From Kiritimatiellia bacterium (lineage in GTDB: Bacteria > Verrucomicrobiota > Kiritimatiellia > RFP12 > UBA1067), in assembly GCA_017547265.1 (NCBI GenBank), contig JAFYQC010000158.1, positions 1 through 7,944 of the forward strand: 7,944 nt of DNA, read 5' to 3'. The notes beneath the pieces were generated by a model. That model was not told where the DNA came from, searched no databases, and worked only from the letters and a program-made list of their open reading frames with translations. Every line of letters begins with the position of its first letter. The first letter of the stretch is position 1. Shown piece by piece: positions 5,538 to 7,944 of this stretch. A program made the translations under genes and the position numbers.

Positions 5538-6166
5538 GAAGGGGATTCACTCTTTCCGAGACAATGGTGGCGATGCTGGTTGCCGGCATCGTGCTTTTCG
5601 CCATCATGTCCACGTTCATTTCGTCTCAGGTCATGATGGCAAACGCCATGGCAGAGTCGGAGATGGCGATTGCGGCAAGGAGCGTGCGCGAGAAGCTCCT
5701 TTTCCATGTGTCGCCGACGATAGACGGCGTCCATTACTCCGGTATGCTCAGCGGGACGAATTCCGGGTGGGTCGTGGAGTCTGGCAGCGGCTACGTGCTT
5801 ATGGGAATGCCGGCACTTGGAACTTCGCTTTCCGATATTCGGCCGCAGTCAATGAGGCTTATCCTCGGAGAGTCCGGCCCGGACAGGTATCTTTTCAACG
5901 AACGCACTCCAGACAAGGACAGCCATGCTGGGTGGCTGTGGCCAGGCAGGATCCCGCTTGTGGAGTCGTCAATGCTCGACATTGTGTCTTATGATTCAAG
6001 GGGTTCTGGCACGTCTACGAATCCCGCCGACGTGTACCGCGTCAACCTTGACCTGAGCTTTAAGGTCAATGGTCCGAGGAATCGGCCTATCATTCGCAGA
6101 GAGAGGGTGGTCGTTCCGCTGATGGGGCGGCTCCAGCCGATGATGGATTCGGCGGGGAGGTACTGA
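5534..6166 (+). CDS. Minor prepilin / pseudopilin, PilW/GspJ-like
   Basis: This 210-residue prepilin has the leader MRRG, cleavage expected between Gly4 and Phe5, and the mature start FTLSETMVAMLVAGIVLFAI. Phe5 is +1 and Glu9 is the conserved +5 glutamate. The hydrophobic helix runs over about residues 5-29. The remaining region, about 45-205, is a soluble domain with predicted beta strands, which would be periplasmic or extracellular; it has no cysteines. Size, N-terminus and order in the operon fit PilW/GspJ. The start overlaps the stop of the previous gene (ATGA), with AGGGG at 5526-5530 just upstream. It ends 1 bp before the next gene. Confidence 0.85.
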   Translation: MRRGFTLSETMVAMLVAGIVLFAIMSTFISSQVMMANAMAESEMAIAARSVREKLLFHVSPTIDGVHYSGMLSGTNSGWVVESGSGYVLMGMPALGTSLSDIRPQSMRLILGESGPDRYLFNERTPDKDSHAGWLWPGRIPLVESSMLDIVSYDSRGSGTSTNPADVYRVNLDLSFKVNGPRNRPIIRRERVVVPLMGRLQPMMDSAGRY

Positions 6167-6167
6167 C

Positions 6168-7944
6168 ATGAAGACGTTTCGGTGCAGTTCCGGTTTTGCG
6201 CTTGTCTCCGCGATTGTGATGACGGGGGTTGCCGCCATTTTGATCGCCGGCGTCATTGGCTATGTATCCTGGACGGTGCGGACTGCGGCAATCTACACTG
6301 GCCGCGACATCTGCCGGCTTGCGGCCCAGAGCGAGATCGAGGCGGCGAAGACGGTGGTCAACACTGCGTTCATTAGGTCGATAGAGCGCTCGGCGCGCAT
6401 CATCGGCGGCGACACGATTGGCTCGACGTCGGTAAGCTCGTTCGACTGGTTCGAGGCCTATTCGAGTTCGACGGCAAAGCGGACAATCGGAACGAGAAAC
6501 GTCGTCACGCTCGACTATTCAGTGACGAACATGGATTGTGTCGTCAAGGTGCGCATTGGCGCGGTGGAGCATACGGTCGGTACGCAGTGGGCCAACGTGA
6601 CATTTGTCGCGAAAGCCGAGCGCACGGTGCTAGGAACCATCGGCGTTTCAGCGACAGTCGTCGAAACGATCCGTTTCGCGCAGCAGCGATCGAAGGTATT
6701 CAACAATGCGTACTTTGTCAACAACTACGGCTGGTTCCAGGGCACTGGCTGCACCGCGAACGGCGACGTCCGTGCGAACGGAGACATGTACCTCGACTCG
6801 AGCTGCAAGGTGAACGGAAAGGTATATGCGGCGAGGAACGAGGAGCTTGGCGTTGACGGCGACATCACGAACTATGGCAAGATGGACACATACTCGACAT
6901 ACAAATCTACGGCCTACGGCACCTCGAACGCGTCACGCCCCCTCTATTCAGACCCGAATACCGGGGGAACGAACGCGGGTGGGTACGAAGCGCCATCGAC
7001 GACGCCAACGACGGCCATGCTAAAGGCGCGCATAAACGCGAATGAGGAGCTTTCGGTCGAGATGCCGTACATTGGCGACCTCTCGTCGCCGTCTAGCGAC
7101 TACCGGCAATGGGCAGCCGAGCTGCACGCGGCCGACTCAAACATGTCCACGATCAAGCAGGGCGGCAACACCATCGCCTCAGTGTACTACGATGGTGTCG
7201 GGCCGTCGGGCGACGTCACTCTTGCCGACAAGGGCGCGCTAGTGCTCGTCGGGACGCAGTCGAAACCGATAGTAGTGAACGGGCCTGTAATAGTAGAGTC
7301 CGACGTAATCATCAAGGGCTATGTGACCGGGCAGGGCACTATCTATTCCGGGCGCAACATCCACATTGTCGGCAACATCCAGTACGTGAACCCGCCATCC
7401 TGGAACAACAAGTCGACGCAAAACGCGAACAACTCGTCGAAGGACATGCTCGGGCTCATGGCGAAGGGCAACATCGTGCTCGGCGACTGCACGCAGGACA
7501 GCTGGCTCAGCTCGATCAAGACATATCTTTCGACGCAGCCCTACGTCCAGCAGTACGCGTGCGACACGACCGACGCCAACATCGGCTATCCTTCCACCTT
7601 CGGCGGCAGCTACGCCACTGTCGAGAAGGTGTCTACTTCCGATTCCGTCGCCGCGACGCAGATCGAGGCAAGCGCAAACCCCGGCGGCAGGGATATCGTC
7701 GGCTCGAACTACCAGTTTGGCAAGGTGCGTGAGACGACGGTGACGCTTGATACTGGGCACTACGAGGGCACTGGATGGTCGCGTCGCTGGGTGGCAGACA
7801 CCGAGATTCGCCGTGAAAATGCGTACGACCGAAAATACTACGAGACAGTCTGTGCAAACAGCGAGATTTCCACTCGCGCCGAGACTATAACCCGCGTAGA
7901 CGCAGTCCTGTACAACAACCACGGCATTTTCGGGAAGACCGGCA
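6168..7944 (+). CDS. Large PilX/GspK-like minor pilin with beta-helix-like body (partial, 3' end cut)
   Basis: The frame is open from the ATG at 6168 to the window end: 592 residues with no stop, so the C-terminus is missing. GGGGAGG at 6154-6160 gives a strong Shine-Dalgarno 7 nt upstream. The N-terminus is prepilin-like: a short basic leader, Gly9/Phe10 as likely cleavage site, and a hydrophobic helix at about 10-33. Position +5 is Ser14, not Glu, as is usual for PilX/GspK-type subunits. Residues 40-180 form an alpha/beta region. Residues 190-240 (ANGDVRANGDMYLDSSCKV), 355-410 (around VVNGPVIVESDVIIKGYV) and 425-440 (LMAKGNIVLGD) have the short-period V/I/G/N pattern of right-handed beta-helix or bactofilin-like folds. 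A Thr/Ser/Pro-rich stretch at 245-285 may be a linker. A similar NNHGIFGKTG segment runs into the window end. It is probably exported and located at the pilus tip, or forms an adhesive part; that is inference. Confidence 0.85.
   Translation, partial: MKTFRCSSGFALVSAIVMTGVAAILIAGVIGYVSWTVRTAAIYTGRDICRLAAQSEIEAAKTVVNTAFIRSIERSARIIGGDTIGSTSVSSFDWFEAYSSSTAKRTIGTRNVVTLDYSVTNMDCVVKVRIGAVEHTVGTQWANVTFVAKAERTVLGTIGVSATVVETIRFAQQRSKVFNNAYFVNNYGWFQGTGCTANGDVRANGDMYLDSSCKVNGKVYAARNEELGVDGDITNYGKMDTYSTYKSTAYGTSNASRPLYSDPNTGGTNAGGYEAPSTTPTTAMLKARINANEELSVEMPYIGDLSSPSSDYRQWAAELHAADSNMSTIKQGGNTIASVYYDGVGPSGDVTLADKGALVLVGTQSKPIVVNGPVIVESDVIIKGYVTGQGTIYSGRNIHIVGNIQYVNPPSWNNKSTQNANNSSKDMLGLMAKGNIVLGDCTQDSWLSSIKTYLSTQPYVQQYACDTTDANIGYPSTFGGSYATVEKVSTSDSVAATQIEASANPGGRDIVGSNYQFGKVRETTVTLDTGHYEGTGWSRRWVADTEIRRENAYDRKYYETVCANSEISTRAETITRVDAVLYNNHGIFGKTG

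Noticed and set aside
7239..7922. 227-codon minus-strand frame
   Set aside because: It is a shadow of the open PilX/GspK-like frame, which has a strong ribosome site, a prepilin N-terminus and continuity with the operon.

Overview
The window suggests a GC-rich, Gram-negative, diderm bacterium. The gene set and the short tandem repeats between genes would suit a member of the PVC group (Verrucomicrobiota, Kiritimatiellota or Lentisphaerota), but this is an impression and not a measured assignment. No rRNA, tRNA, transposase, phage gene or CRISPR array is visible. The organising theme is a type IV pilus / type II secretion-like (T4P/T2SS) machine encoded by two divergent operons, with one unrelated metabolic gene, panC, at the left edge.

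Layout from left to right. Positions 1-74 hold a CTCCTGA-type short tandem repeat array that continues off the left edge and ends six bases before panC (81-902, +, pantothenate synthetase). panC meets the leftward operon tail to tail with only 3 bp between the stop codons. The leftward operon, in transcription order, is a GspE/PilB-type assembly ATPase (4147-2489), a second array of the same repeat family (2491-2388) filling the intergenic gap, a GspF/PilC-type inner-membrane platform protein (2372-1305), and a 124-residue protein that looks like an isolated histidine-kinase dimerisation/phosphoacceptor domain (1280-906). The rightward operon is a TPR protein with a GspE N-terminal-like domain (4213-5037), a PilV/GspI-like prepilin (5034-5537), a PilW/GspJ-like prepilin (5534-6166), and a large PilX/GspK-like protein with a beta-helix-like body (6168 onward, cut by the window end). 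Its genes overlap by ATGA or are 1 bp apart, so translation is probably coupled.

The most striking part is the 65-bp gap between the two operons (4148-4212). It is a large imperfect palindrome centred on 4180. Each arm contains a near-consensus sigma-54 (RpoN) promoter, TGGCATG-N4-TTGCT, with correct GG-to-GC spacing, one facing each way. The two start codons are themselves exact mirror positions (4147 and 4213). The predicted transcripts would have leaders of only about 4 nt, which agrees with neither gene having a Shine-Dalgarno sequence. I infer that the ATPase/platform operon and the minor-pilin operon are jointly RpoN-controlled from back-to-back, probably mutually exclusive promoters.

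Together the genes would supply the motor (ATPase), the membrane platform and the tip or initiating minor pilins of a pilus-like fibre. No major pilin, secretin, prepilin peptidase or retraction ATPase is present in the window. The TPR/GspE-N protein and the kinase-like stub are the least understood parts.
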